Shown: in pieces, positions 16,810 to 24,428 of the stretch
Position numbering within the stretch: position 1 is the first letter of the stretch
Layout of the letters: the number at the start of each line of letters is the position of its first letter
Origin: Salinimonas profundi
GTDB lineage: Bacteria > Pseudomonadota > Gammaproteobacteria > Enterobacterales > Alteromonadaceae
NCBI RefSeq assembly: GCF_014750655.1
Contig: NZ_JABBXD010000015.1
Location: 1-57,717 of the forward strand
Length of the DNA: 57,717 bases
Direction: 5' to 3'
The notes under the pieces: generated by a model
Databases searched by the model: none
The model's input: the letters and a program-made list of their open reading frames with translations, nothing else
What the model was told of the DNA's origin: nothing
Translations under genes and position numbers: made by a program

Positions 16810-17220
16810 ATGTTTACTGAACTGTCACAACTGATTCATAAAGCCAATCTGAAACAATTATCACTCTGCGTTCAAGATGGTGGTAACGGCAAGCTGAATG
16901 TCGTGGTAATGACTGAAAACAATATTGGTGATGCCGCCGATCCGAAATTACGCGCAGCTTTGACTCAGCCATTGAAATTAACTGCCAGCGCCGCCGATTT
17001 GGATGATGGTTTCATCAATCATCTGAATACCTTCTCTGAAAGCTACGTGGACACCACTTTAAAAGCCAATACCGCACAGGCCACGCAAAGCATGGCGAAT
17101 GCCAGCGCCCCTGCCAAGCAAGAAGAACCAACTGATCCGGTAAGTGAGGCTCTTGGAGAGGACGCACAGCCTACCGACACGCCAGCCGCATCATCCATTG
17201 CAGATTTAGATTTAGATTAA
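16810..17220 (+). CDS. PRTRC system protein E
   Basis: 136 residues. The conserved N-terminal part (MFTELSQLIHKANLKQLSL, then KLNVVVM, then LRAALTQPLKLTASAADLD) matches the E family of the cassette; the C-terminal 40 residues are a low-complexity Ala/Pro/Asp tail ending in LDLD. Soluble. The biochemical role is not known. Its position after parB and before C is the standard order. Confidence 0.85.
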   Translation: MFTELSQLIHKANLKQLSLCVQDGGNGKLNVVVMTENNIGDAADPKLRAALTQPLKLTASAADLDDGFINHLNTFSESYVDTTLKANTAQATQSMANASAPAKQEEPTDPVSEALGEDAQPTDTPAASSIADLDLD

Positions 17221-17234
17221 CAGGAGCAAAGACC

Positions 17235-17459
17235 ATGACAGCATTTATTCAAAGCACGCCGCTTAAACGGGTTTTCAAATTAGGTTCTCTGGAAGTTGAC
17301 TGCGAGTGTCCGAATGCAACATTTGAAGAAAGCATCAAAGCCATTCGAAAAAACTATTCGTTTTTCCGGTTCGGTAAGATTTATGAGGACGATGGTGTTG
17401 TTGAGGACGACCGCATTGTTTACAACCTGCCTAAGCTGCCACCTAACAGCAATGGCTAA
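17235..17459 (+). CDS. PRTRC system protein C, prokaryotic ubiquitin-like protein
   Basis: 74 residues. RVFKLGSLEVDCECPNATFE, then AIRKNYSFFRFGKIYEDDG and a final beta strand fit the PRTRC C family, which by established classification has a beta-grasp, ubiquitin-like fold (Prok_Ub group). The last residue before the stop is glycine (NSNG), as needed if an E1-like enzyme adenylates the C-terminus. The ThiF (E1-like) and B (E2-like) genes follow in the same operon. Conjugation has to my knowledge not been shown for this system. The last codons overlap the next small ORF. Confidence 0.85.
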   Translation: MTAFIQSTPLKRVFKLGSLEVDCECPNATFEESIKAIRKNYSFFRFGKIYEDDGVVEDDRIVYNLPKLPPNSNG

Positions 17460-17658
17460 ATCTGATGCTAATGGGCCAGCCACCGCCTTTCAAGCGTGGC
17501 AAACCGCGCTGGAAAGTGACAACGCAGCTTTCCATGAGCATCAGTTCATTCGAATGGAACTAAAGGAAAAACGTCGATGTCAGTTACCGTTGAGCGCCCT
17601 AGAGCAGATACCAACTTCGCAGAAAAGCCCCTCACCATACCGAGTCTGCCTGATGTAA
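17452..17658 (+). CDS. Small overlapping ORF between PRTRC C and F
   Basis: 68 codons. The start lies inside the end of protein C (8-bp overlap) and the 3' part overlaps the start of the 459-residue gene by 82 bp. The first 45 residues (MAKSDANGPATAFQAWQTAL, then FHEHQFIRMELKEK) look like real helical protein; the rest probably only covers the next gene's start. It is needed to explain the otherwise empty 117 bp between C and F. Function unknown. Confidence 0.45.
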   Translation: MAKSDANGPATAFQAWQTALESDNAAFHEHQFIRMELKEKRRCQLPLSALEQIPTSQKSPSPYRVCLM

Positions 17659-18956
17659 GGCCGTTCGGTTATGAGCTGGTGGGGCAGCAAATAACGTTTG
17701 ATAGTGACGCACAGCACGTATTGGCACCAGTTGAAGGTTGCTCCCCACTGCTTGAGAACCTCAACGCGATTGAATCTTACTTAAAGCCTTACTTTGAGGT
17801 TTCCCACACCAGTCATGATGAAGCTATTGCTCTGCTAAATACGCTAAAAAAAGACAGCGATTTTGATGCATTGCAAAACGATGTTTTTGAAGCAGCAAGA
17901 CAATCCCTTAGAAAAGTGCAAAACGCATTGCTGGACAGTATTGCAATGGTTCCACAGGCCATTGAAACATTGACAGGTGAAGTACCAGCTTTCAGATACG
18001 ATAACGTTAGCATTGGGTTGTTTGATAGAAATGAGAGCGGCTTTTATGGCGAAATTTCTGAAACCGCCCCCACCAGTTGCGTTTCAATCGAGACAACTGA
18101 GCCGGTTTCTTGTTTTTTGTTATACGCTGAAAAATTAGATCCCAAAACACGCAAGTTCTTAGCAGCTATAGCACTTCATATAGCCTGTCAGTGTGAAACC
18201 ACACCCGTACCTCATGCCTTTGGCTGTCATGACTGGACAGACGATTATATTACTTTGACAACTGAACAGGCTTTACAGCTTGAAACTTATGCTAAGCAAG
18301 ATGCTTGGAAGCTTGATTCATTTTCACAGTGGTTTCGCCAGCTAAAGCACATTATGGGTGATGCGATAAGTGATTTAACATCAATGATGTTTGATATGCA
18401 CATGATGGACTTAACGGATATTCCAGATGGAGACTTTGATGAGACTGAGGGCGAAACAGGTGATTTTTTGCAATCCTACAGAGAAAGCGCGTCCGAATCA
18501 CTAATGAAAATCGTCCTTCAGTCCGGTACTGACTATACCGGCGGCGAAATTGATGAAGTGTTTCTTCAGGATTTGCAGGACTGGCGCAGTTCGCCACATT
18601 GTCAGCATACCGTAGTGGTGGACAAGCTAATCGCTGTTGCCACGGTAATTCAAGAGCACCTGCCGCAAGGGGGAGACGCACTTGAGTCGCTAACTGATAT
18701 AGAAGATTTTGGCGTAGGGTTGCTATATTCAATGCCCTCAATCGATGCTTGTTACAGAACGAAACAACTCATCAATGAACACGCTCAATATCAAATGGAA
18801 ACCTGCGAACAGTGCATCTTTGAAGCTGACTGGACTGACTCAGATTGGGTCGAAAAAGCACAGCGTTACCTTATCGGCTGGTGGTTAATGAACTATTTAG
18901 AAACCATCATGGAGTCGTACAATGCTAAACCCTATGGCGCACAAACCGAATCTTAA
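17577..18956 (+). CDS. PRTRC cassette protein in the position of protein F
   Basis: 459 residues, soluble and acidic. It contains a beta-rich centre (VSIGLFDRNESGFYGEISET, then EPVSCFLLYAEKLDPKTRKF) and a C-terminal helical part with tryptophans. It occupies the F position of the cassette (after C, before B) and its end overlaps the start of B by 35 bp, implying coupling. Sequence likeness to known F proteins is weak by eye and the protein is long for that family, so the name is positional. No protein A (the JAB-like component) was found in the cassette. Confidence 0.6.
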   Translation: MSVTVERPRADTNFAEKPLTIPSLPDVRPFGYELVGQQITFDSDAQHVLAPVEGCSPLLENLNAIESYLKPYFEVSHTSHDEAIALLNTLKKDSDFDALQNDVFEAARQSLRKVQNALLDSIAMVPQAIETLTGEVPAFRYDNVSIGLFDRNESGFYGEISETAPTSCVSIETTEPVSCFLLYAEKLDPKTRKFLAAIALHIACQCETTPVPHAFGCHDWTDDYITLTTEQALQLETYAKQDAWKLDSFSQWFRQLKHIMGDAISDLTSMMFDMHMMDLTDIPDGDFDETEGETGDFLQSYRESASESLMKIVLQSGTDYTGGEIDEVFLQDLQDWRSSPHCQHTVVVDKLIAVATVIQEHLPQGGDALESLTDIEDFGVGLLYSMPSIDACYRTKQLINEHAQYQMETCEQCIFEADWTDSDWVEKAQRYLIGWWLMNYLETIMESYNAKPYGAQTES

Positions 18957-19689
18957 ACCACAGGCTGAGGTGCCCGTTCCTCAAAAGGCTATCGTTTTAT
19001 ACGGGCACGACGACAATTACCAAGACTCCACCAGCCAATATGCCACTATCCATGATATAAAAAATGGTCAGATGCAAGCAGGGCGCTTGACCGACATAGC
19101 CAATATCCGGCGCACAATCTCTCGCAGAGCCAACAAAAGCGTTAATCAGCCTGCAAAGGTTGATTTAAGGTCACTGATTGCACCCGATAATGTGCTGGTG
19201 GACACCCCCAACTTGCTGGTATGGCACACCCCCAAACAAAAGCGCGATATGTGGTTCAATGTCGGCAAACAAACACCGTTAAAGGTTTGGTGGCCGAGTC
19301 TGGTTTTTGCTGTTAATCCTGGGAGTAATTTCAGTGCTTTGACCGTTTATGCCAAAGCGACCAATCAGCGTCCATCCACTCAGACAAAGCTATATCATGC
19401 ACCGCTGATGAATATCAGTGGCGGCTCATTATGTCAGGGGGGCGCAAGGGTTCCTGCAAAAAGAGATTTCACAACGTTAAATGAAATGGAAGACACCTTA
19501 TTCGATTCTTATTTTACTCACACTAATTATAGAACTAACCGCTTTCGTTCTTACTACCTCGATAATCGCCAACATGTGCAGTTCTGGCAAGATAAAGAAA
19601 AGGCCGATGCCCAAGTAAAAGCAGGGGAAATGCACTTCGCCGGTACGTTCGGTGAATGGCTGACCAAACACGCACAAGGAATCCGTTAA
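18922..19689 (+). CDS. PRTRC system protein B, E2-like
   Basis: 255 residues. Conserved blocks include WHTPKQKRDMWFNVG, PLKVWWPSLVF, then LYHAPLMNISGGSLCQGGAR and FDSYFTHTN near the end. The family is classed with prokaryotic E2-like proteins (Prok-E2 group D); the single cysteine in GSLCQGG is at the conserved position that could carry a thioester to the ubiquitin-like protein C. The stop overlaps the ThiF start by one base. The biochemical role is inferred from the fold assignment, not shown. Confidence 0.88.
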   Translation: MLNPMAHKPNLKPQAEVPVPQKAIVLYGHDDNYQDSTSQYATIHDIKNGQMQAGRLTDIANIRRTISRRANKSVNQPAKVDLRSLIAPDNVLVDTPNLLVWHTPKQKRDMWFNVGKQTPLKVWWPSLVFAVNPGSNFSALTVYAKATNQRPSTQTKLYHAPLMNISGGSLCQGGARVPAKRDFTTLNEMEDTLFDSYFTHTNYRTNRFRSYYLDNRQHVQFWQDKEKADAQVKAGEMHFAGTFGEWLTKHAQGIR

Positions 19690-20459
19690 TGAGCTTTATC
19701 ACTCCTACTTCATTTTTTAATAAAACCGTGAGAATCACTGTCATCGGTGCCGGTGGCACAGGCAGCTACTTGCTTAGCTACCTTGCACAAATAAACTATC
19801 TGCTACGCATGGTCGGTGGCGAAGACTGCCCCTTGCAGGTGCATGTATATGATCCCGATACCGTCAGCGAAACCAATGTAGGTCGGCAAAATTTCTGGCC
19901 TATGGACATTGGAATGAATAAGGCTGATGTGCTTGTTAACCGTATCAATATGGGTTTTGGCACCAACTGGAAATCACACGCGGTGGCTCATGATATGAAA
20001 CCGTCCGGACGGGCTGACATTGTAATGACATGCTTAGACAGTGCCCAAGCAAGACACAGCTTAGGTAAAGCCTCTCAGGATTTTTATGGGGGCGATACAC
20101 TCTGGATAGATGGTGGTAATGGAGCAAAGACCGGACAGGTCATTATGGGGCATTTGGGTCGCAGGTCACAAAGCCGCTTGCCTAATCTTTACGATCTGTA
20201 TGGCGACCTGCTGCTTGATAGCCCCGAAGAATCGGCACCGTCATGCAGCCACGCTGAATCCATCCGTAGACAGGATTTTGGTGTTAACCATACCACAGCG
20301 TTCTACATGGCCAATCTTGTCTGGCAGATGCTCAGGCATGGCAAGGTAAACTATCAGGGCGGCTTTTTTGACCTTGAGCAGGGTGAGTTAAATCCTATCC
20401 ATCCTATACCAGATGTTTGGGCCGCATTTGGTTACTCAGGCAAAAAAGACGACGCCTAA
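19689..20459 (+). CDS. PRTRC system ThiF-family (E1-like) adenylyltransferase
   Basis: 256 residues from the ATG that shares a base with the preceding stop (taATG). It has the Rossmann ATP-binding motif VIGAGGTGSYLLSYL near residue 18, a VMTCLDSAQARH segment in place of the usual Asp-Asn-x3-Arg, and the SAPSCSHAESIRRQDFGVN block with the conserved cysteine. This is the E1-like activating enzyme of the cassette and would adenylate the C-terminal glycine of protein C. It is the last gene of the operon, followed by two hairpins. Confidence 0.9.
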   Translation: MSFITPTSFFNKTVRITVIGAGGTGSYLLSYLAQINYLLRMVGGEDCPLQVHVYDPDTVSETNVGRQNFWPMDIGMNKADVLVNRINMGFGTNWKSHAVAHDMKPSGRADIVMTCLDSAQARHSLGKASQDFYGGDTLWIDGGNGAKTGQVIMGHLGRRSQSRLPNLYDLYGDLLLDSPEESAPSCSHAESIRRQDFGVNHTTAFYMANLVWQMLRHGKVNYQGGFFDLEQGELNPIHPIPDVWAAFGYSGKKDDA

Positions 20460-20482
20460 ACCAATTCAATATCGAACTTCCA

Positions 20483-20516
20483 CAAGGTGATCGACTTCCT
20501 GTAAGTGGTCACCTTG
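20483..20516 (+). terminator. Hairpin after the PRTRC operon
   Basis: CAAGGTGA and TCACCTTG arms (20483-20490 and 20509-20516) with further pairing inside. No T tract follows. Directly downstream lies a conserved-loop hairpin. Confidence 0.5.
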
Positions 20517-20528
20517 CAAGCCCCAGGG

Positions 20529-20555
20529 GCCCCGATTCGCTATCGCTGCCGGGGC
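20529..20555. repeat. Conserved-loop hairpin (CGCTATCGCT family)
   Basis: Stem GCCCCG / CGGGGC around a 15-nt loop containing CGCTATCGCT (20538-20547). Other members: 22378 (core only), 42604, 42861 and 42922; a weaker copy is at 14724. Confidence 0.55.
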
Positions 20556-20582
20556 GAGAATTCAAAACTAAAAATTTCGTAT

Positions 20583-20610
20583 AACAAGGGAAGCATAAGC
20601 TTCCCTTGTT
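20583..20610. terminator. Bidirectional terminator
   Basis: AACAAGGGAAGC-ATAA-GCTTCCCTTGTT, a perfect 12-bp stem next to the stop of the minus-strand gene at 20610. Confidence 0.8.
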
Positions 20611-20816
20611 TAAACTTTATTAGGTGACTTTATTTTATATAAAAAATAAATCCAACCCCCGACAAGAGTCAGCAAGTTTAGAGCGACGGTATAAAAGCCA
20701 ACAAGTGATGCATTTTTAAACTTCGTTTTCAAACTTATTACAGTAAGAAGCGACAAAAGCATACTAAGAAGATTTATATAGCCTATCGTGGTCAAATTTA
20801 TATCCATAGTATTCAA
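20610..20816 (-). CDS. Small two-to-three-pass membrane protein, candidate immunity protein
   Basis: 68 residues, almost entirely hydrophobic with short polar loops (TKFKNASL) and a Lys-rich end. It lies 17 bp downstream of the secreted protein gene (20834-21664) on the same strand and ends in a bidirectional terminator. The same arrangement recurs at 37959-39160. A role in protecting the producer from the secreted protein is an inference from this repeated architecture only. Confidence 0.6.
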   Translation of the reverse strand: MNTMDINLTTIGYINLLSMLLSLLTVISLKTKFKNASLVGFYTVALNLLTLVGGWIYFLYKIKSPNKV

Positions 20817-20833
20817 ACCTTTTTAAGCGCTGT

Positions 20834-21664
20834 TTACGATTTTCTTTTACAGGTAACCCGCTTTGTAACTGTATCCATATGACAATCTATGATTGTCACA
20901 CTACCATTCGGAATAGTTGAAGTGCTGACGCCCGTAATAATATAGTTATGACGATTAGCAGCGCCGTTATAAAGTTGGAAGGTAGACTTGTCTGTTTTGA
21001 AAAGACCTTCTAGGTCAGAGCTCTTTGAACCAATTGTATTTCCAAGTTTATCCGTGCCCTTCAAAAACTTGAAGCGTAGTTTCCCTTCATGGTCAATACC
21101 TGTTAAAGCAAAGTCGGCATTAGATCCATCAGCGAACTTCACAGTTATAGTTAAATTTACATTCACTAAGGTCCCGAAGACTGAGAGTAAAGAACCAAAA
21201 TAGTTACCTACCATCTCATTCCAAGTTTGATTATCTCTATAGTAATTGATGACTTGATTCTGCGCCAAGCTGTTAGCAGGCATTTTCCAAGCGCTATCAG
21301 CTATGTCACCTGGTATATCTTTAGAAGTATCCACAAAGCTTGTTACTGAGCGTTTGACCCCCATCGCGTCTTTGAATGTGTAATAAGAAGTATTATCTAC
21401 TGCCACTTCGCCAACAATAAACACAGACGGCTCACCGTAACTGGGGTTACCTGCTTCATATCTTACTCTAAATTTTTTGATAACCTCCGTGTTTGTATTA
21501 CTGACATAGATATAACTGGTTCCGGAAATAAGCTGAGCATTAGCTTTAGCATTATTGAGAAAATCAGTAGTAGTATTGCAGCTTTTGCAGTCGACTAGTT
21601 TAGCCTGTGATTGAAATGCAATAAAACAAACTAGATATATGAGGTGTTTAAATCTTAAACGCAT
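20834..21664 (-). CDS. Secreted protein with CxxC N-terminal module, candidate effector
   Basis: 276 residues from the ATG at 21664, chosen because AAGGAA lies 8 nt upstream and a clean signal peptide follows (MRLRFKHLIYLVCFIAFQSQA). The mature N-terminus has CKSCNTTTDF (Cys26 and Cys29), matching CDTCSSSTDF in the phospholipase-like protein at 38381-39160. Both continue with an Ala/Asn-rich helix and a VKxF-x3-YE-type strand. The C-terminal half differs and shows no known catalytic motif; two further cysteines lie at the end. Paired with a small membrane protein downstream. Confidence 0.65.
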   Translation of the reverse strand: MRLRFKHLIYLVCFIAFQSQAKLVDCKSCNTTTDFLNNAKANAQLISGTSYIYVSNTNTEVIKKFRVRYEAGNPSYGEPSVFIVGEVAVDNTSYYTFKDAMGVKRSVTSFVDTSKDIPGDIADSAWKMPANSLAQNQVINYYRDNQTWNEMVGNYFGSLLSVFGTLVNVNLTITVKFADGSNADFALTGIDHEGKLRFKFLKGTDKLGNTIGSKSSDLEGLFKTDKSTFQLYNGAANRHNYIITGVSTSTIPNGSVTIIDCHMDTVTKRVTCKRKS

Positions 21665-21930
21665 AAAAGTTCCTTTTACATTAGTATTCCGACAAGCAAC
21701 ATTGCATTGTGGTGATGGAAATTTATTCACTTATGCGAACTCAAACCAACAAAATTTTTTCACCCTTTAGATAAAAAAATAGAAAAAAATTGTTGTTTCA
21801 AAATAGTTACACAGAAAAAAGTTAAGTGTCCTTTGATAGGTCTCACCGAAACAAGAATTTTCGGCTTGCTCAGCGCTGCATAAAGCGCATCTTCCATAGC
21901 TTCCTTCCTATTTGTGTAATGTCAGCATCG

Positions 21931-21974
21931 TGACACGTTAACCCCATGAACATTAACAAAAAGGGGGAAGCCAT
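21931..21974 (+). promoter_or_regulatory. Accessory-gene leader box, copy 6
   Basis: TGACACGTT (21931-21939) followed by AACCCC; possible stem GTTAA-N11-TTAAC; start codon 35 nt after the box with gggggaa as ribosome site. Confidence 0.55.
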
Positions 21975-22178
21975 ATGACTTTATCTCGCGCTATCTTGAC
22001 TTGGCTTAAAGACGTTCTCAAAGACTTAGGTCTGGGTTTGTTCGCGCTTGGCCTTAGCGGCTCGGCGCTGGTGGTAGACCAGTCAGTTGCACTGCTGCAA
22101 CTTTCTGTTGTACTATCCTTCTTAGGTTTAGGAATGGTCGCAGCCTCTTTCGTGCTGGTTGTGGCTTTTAAGGTCTAG
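21975..22178 (+). CDS. Small two-pass membrane protein
   Basis: 67 residues. A short amphipathic N-terminus (MTLSRAILTWLKDVLKDLG) is followed by two hydrophobic helices separated by an Asp/Gln turn. Followed after 8 bp by a second small membrane protein, so the two probably act together. Function unknown. Confidence 0.6.
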   Translation: MTLSRAILTWLKDVLKDLGLGLFALGLSGSALVVDQSVALLQLSVVLSFLGLGMVAASFVLVVAFKV

Positions 22179-22186
22179 GAGGTAGC

Positions 22187-22324
22187 ATGGAAATCACTGT
22201 CGATACATCGAACTTTTGGTGGTTGCTTTTAGCACTTTCAGTTGCCGGAACAGCTATCTTTTCGTTTATATACTCTCAGCGACATAAGTTGGAAGAGTGG
22301 GGCCGTAAACACATGCACGATTGA
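22187..22324 (+). CDS. Very small single-pass membrane protein
   Basis: 45 residues after a perfect aggagg ribosome site. One hydrophobic helix (FWWLLLALSVAGTAIFSFIY) is followed by a basic cytoplasmic tail (SQRHKLEEWGRKHMHD). It is coupled to the preceding membrane protein and ends directly before a terminator. Function unknown. Confidence 0.6.
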   Translation: MEITVDTSNFWWLLLALSVAGTAIFSFIYSQRHKLEEWGRKHMHD

Positions 22325-22326
22325 AG

Positions 22327-22349
22327 AAGCGCCAATAGGCGCTTTTTTT
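22327..22349 (+). terminator. Rho-independent terminator
   Basis: AAGCGCC-AATA-GGCGCTT followed by a T run, right after the stop of the 45-residue gene. Confidence 0.85.
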
Positions 22350-22411
22350 GTACCTGAATTTCCCGCCAGCCCCCTTACGCTATCGCTTTAGGCGTCTTAA
22401 AGGTATTTCAA

Positions 22412-23311
22412 CTAATTATTCCAAAAATCAAAATCGTTATACTGCTTTGGGAAGCCTATATGAGATGGATCTATAGCGGGATATTCACTAACTAACCCTT
22501 TCAGTCTTTCAGCCCAAGAAGTGTCTGGGCTAACCTTGCGTAATAAATAGCTCAACATAACTAAAGTATTATAAAGTTTATTTTTATCACATTTAGTAAA
22601 TGCTTTTATGAAACTTCTGTCCCCATTTGTTGGGATTTTTAGCTGAAATTGCAAGTTTCTGTTCCAAAGTCTTGAGTGATGTGCACAAATGTTTCTTACT
22701 ACTGTAAGGTGATGAAGAAAGGACTTTAAAACTTCATGGTTGAGGTTATATTCTTGCGATATTAACTTTAGAATTTCGAGGTTTCTAGTTGAAGAGAATG
22801 CTTTGGATAACGAACCAAAGCTCATTACTTCGCAACATATCCAAATAGCAGGAGTGGCTTCGTTATACTTTTGCATCTGCTCTTTAATATAAGACTCTTT
22901 AGTCCGATTAAGCTCGCTTAATAAAGTGGAAAGAAATTGTAAATGAGTTTTACCTTTGCCAAAGTTGAAGTTTCTAGGGTTTAAATGTCCGTGAGGCCCA
23001 TTTATATGAGAAAAGTTGTATGCCCAGCTAGTCCTCAGTGAAACCTCTATTCTTTCCACAGCCTCCAAAATCAATATGCGTAATTCACGGTCAAAGACAT
23101 ATGTTTGTAATACGTCTTCAAATCGAGTCCCTTCATAGAACGTATGATTCTGTTTATTCTCTAGAAAATACCAAGCGTATACACCAAATCTGTAGTAATT
23201 AATGTGAGATAAATAGTGTTTCGCACTTGCTCTGTCTGAAATGATTAAGCCGCGACTTTCCAGTTTTGAAAGTTGCTCTTCAAAGGTGGTAGGTGATTTC
23301 CGAAAATCCAT
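22412..23311 (-). CDS. Abi_2 family abortive-infection protein (AbiD/AbiF type, HEPN)
   Basis: 299 residues from the ATG at 23311, which has ggag 10 nt upstream; a TTG further up is less likely. Conserved blocks: FEEQLSKLESRGLIISDRAS, then YYRFGVYAWYF, FDRELRILILEAVERIEVSL, and RNICAHHSRLWNR. The last contains the R-x4-H HEPN ribonuclease motif. The Abi_2 family protects against phage through RNA cleavage and growth arrest. It is divergent from the plus-strand genes and has structured DNA directly upstream (23336-23395) that could encode a regulatory RNA. Confidence 0.88.
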   Translation of the reverse strand: MDFRKSPTTFEEQLSKLESRGLIISDRASAKHYLSHINYYRFGVYAWYFLENKQNHTFYEGTRFEDVLQTYVFDRELRILILEAVERIEVSLRTSWAYNFSHINGPHGHLNPRNFNFGKGKTHLQFLSTLLSELNRTKESYIKEQMQKYNEATPAIWICCEVMSFGSLSKAFSSTRNLEILKLISQEYNLNHEVLKSFLHHLTVVRNICAHHSRLWNRNLQFQLKIPTNGDRSFIKAFTKCDKNKLYNTLVMLSYLLRKVSPDTSWAERLKGLVSEYPAIDPSHIGFPKQYNDFDFWNN

Positions 23312-23335
23312 TTTTATAAGCTCCAGAAACAACGA

Positions 23336-23395
23336 ACCCCTCGCAGGGCGCTGTTCTGATGGGTAGCGGGAGGGGTGTTATTGTCTGTAACAATA
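23336..23395. other. Two adjacent hairpins upstream of the Abi gene, possible small RNA
   Basis: ACCCCTC (23336-23342) pairs with GAGGGGT (23370-23376), enclosing 27 nt; TATTGT (23379-23384) pairs with ACAATA (23390-23395) across CTGTA. No ORF covers them. AbiF-type proteins have been reported to pair with a structured RNA antitoxin, which makes the site worth testing. That any RNA is made here is an inference. Confidence 0.35.
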
Positions 23396-23513
23396 GTAGC
23401 TGAAAGCCATCTTGTAAAGAACTATTTTAAATCGTGGAGTGGTGGTAGCAAGTTGTATGGTGCAGAGATTTGATTCTCTTTGAATTGCAAACTCACCTGC
23501 ATATAGCACGTTA

Positions 23514-23548
23514 GTCCTAAGTTCAAAGCACACTTAGGAATCACACAA
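23514..23548 (+). promoter_or_regulatory. Accessory-gene leader box, copy 7, before a decayed gene
   Basis: TAGCACGTT (23514-23522) then AGTCC, with taggaa before an ATG about 36 nt after the box. The gene behind it is broken after 15 codons. Confidence 0.4.
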
Positions 23549-23728
23549 ATGAATACTTTCCCAGCCCTTTCAAACGGAACTACCGCTCTCATCTGAAATG
23601 AAGATGGTGGATGCGAGTACTTGGGTACCCCTTAAACTAAAGAGCAAGTTTCCGATGTACGCAAAATGTTTGCCGGCGACACCATCATGGAACAGCTTGG
23701 CATGGCCCGTTACGCCGGATTCATCTGA
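23549..23728 (+). pseudogene. Decayed small accessory gene
   Basis: Reading begins MNTFPALSNGTTALI and stops at once. A second frame continues with MVDASTWVPLKLK, and a third gives EQVSDVRKMFAGDTIMEQLG (from 23642) followed by MARYAGFI and a stop. The three pieces read like one protein broken by at least two frameshifts or a stop. Original function unknown. It sits between leader box copy 7 and the Ref-like gene. Confidence 0.45.
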
Positions 23729-23751
23729 TCCGGCCTTAACGGGAGTCACCA

Positions 23752-24390
23752 ATGACAGATGTTCAGATAGAGAAGCGGCTTGCACAGCAAAAGCGTAGTC
23801 AGGAGCGTGCGCGTCAACGCCAGATAGAAAAGCAGCGCAGTCCAGAATACCGCGCCAAACAGCGCGAGAAGCAACGTGCTACTGCTGAAAGGCAGCGGGC
23901 AAAGGCACTGGCCAACAAAGATAAGCAGTTGGAAAAGGCCAGAGCGCAGGCAAAGGCGCAACGTACCAGAGCCATTGAGCGAGCTGAGCTGAAAGGTCCT
24001 AATTCGCCAACACGCAATAAACCCATAAAGTTTAAAGGTATGGCAGGCAAAGCCCGCACCAAATCTGACATGTCGCTTCACGATAAATTAGGGCAGCTCG
24101 GCTGTATCTGCTGCATCAATGCTGGTCTGATTCAGCCTTTCTCCGGCTCTCCGGTATCAATCCATCATATCCGAGGGCGAACCATTACAGACGCTCATAA
24201 GTATGTGCTGCCACTGTGCGCATGGCACCATGACACCCCCGTACCACAAGATTCAGGAGTGAGCTCAGACATATTCCCTATTCACTCAAAGGGAAGTGAA
24301 GGTGGTCGAGTCAGGTGGGAAGAAGTAAATGGTAAGCAGCATCTATTGCTGGAGCAGGTGATGGAGCTGGTCGGAGAAGGTCATTATTAG
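23752..24390 (+). CDS. Ref-family RecA-dependent nuclease
   Basis: 212 residues. The first 100 are a very basic, Gln/Arg/Lys-rich helical region (EKQRSPEYRAKQREKQRATA) like the disordered DNA-binding arm of phage P1 Ref. The C-terminal domain has the HNH-type metal site: CICC, then SIHHIRGRTITDAHKYVLPL and CAWHH. Ref proteins cut DNA at displacement loops made by RecA and boost recombination. Relatives are common on phages and conjugative elements. The length is close to Ref (about 186 residues). Confidence 0.75.
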   Translation: MTDVQIEKRLAQQKRSQERARQRQIEKQRSPEYRAKQREKQRATAERQRAKALANKDKQLEKARAQAKAQRTRAIERAELKGPNSPTRNKPIKFKGMAGKARTKSDMSLHDKLGQLGCICCINAGLIQPFSGSPVSIHHIRGRTITDAHKYVLPLCAWHHDTPVPQDSGVSSDIFPIHSKGSEGGRVRWEEVNGKQHLLLEQVMELVGEGHY

Positions 24391-24394
24391 CAAA

Positions 24395-24422
24395 ATGAGT
24401 GGGGCTTGTGAGCCCCACTCAT
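24395..24422. terminator. Bidirectional terminator between convergent genes
   Basis: ATGAGTGGGGCT-TGTG-AGCCCCACTCAT, a perfect 12-bp stem. Confidence 0.75.
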
Positions 24423-24428
24423 CAAAGG

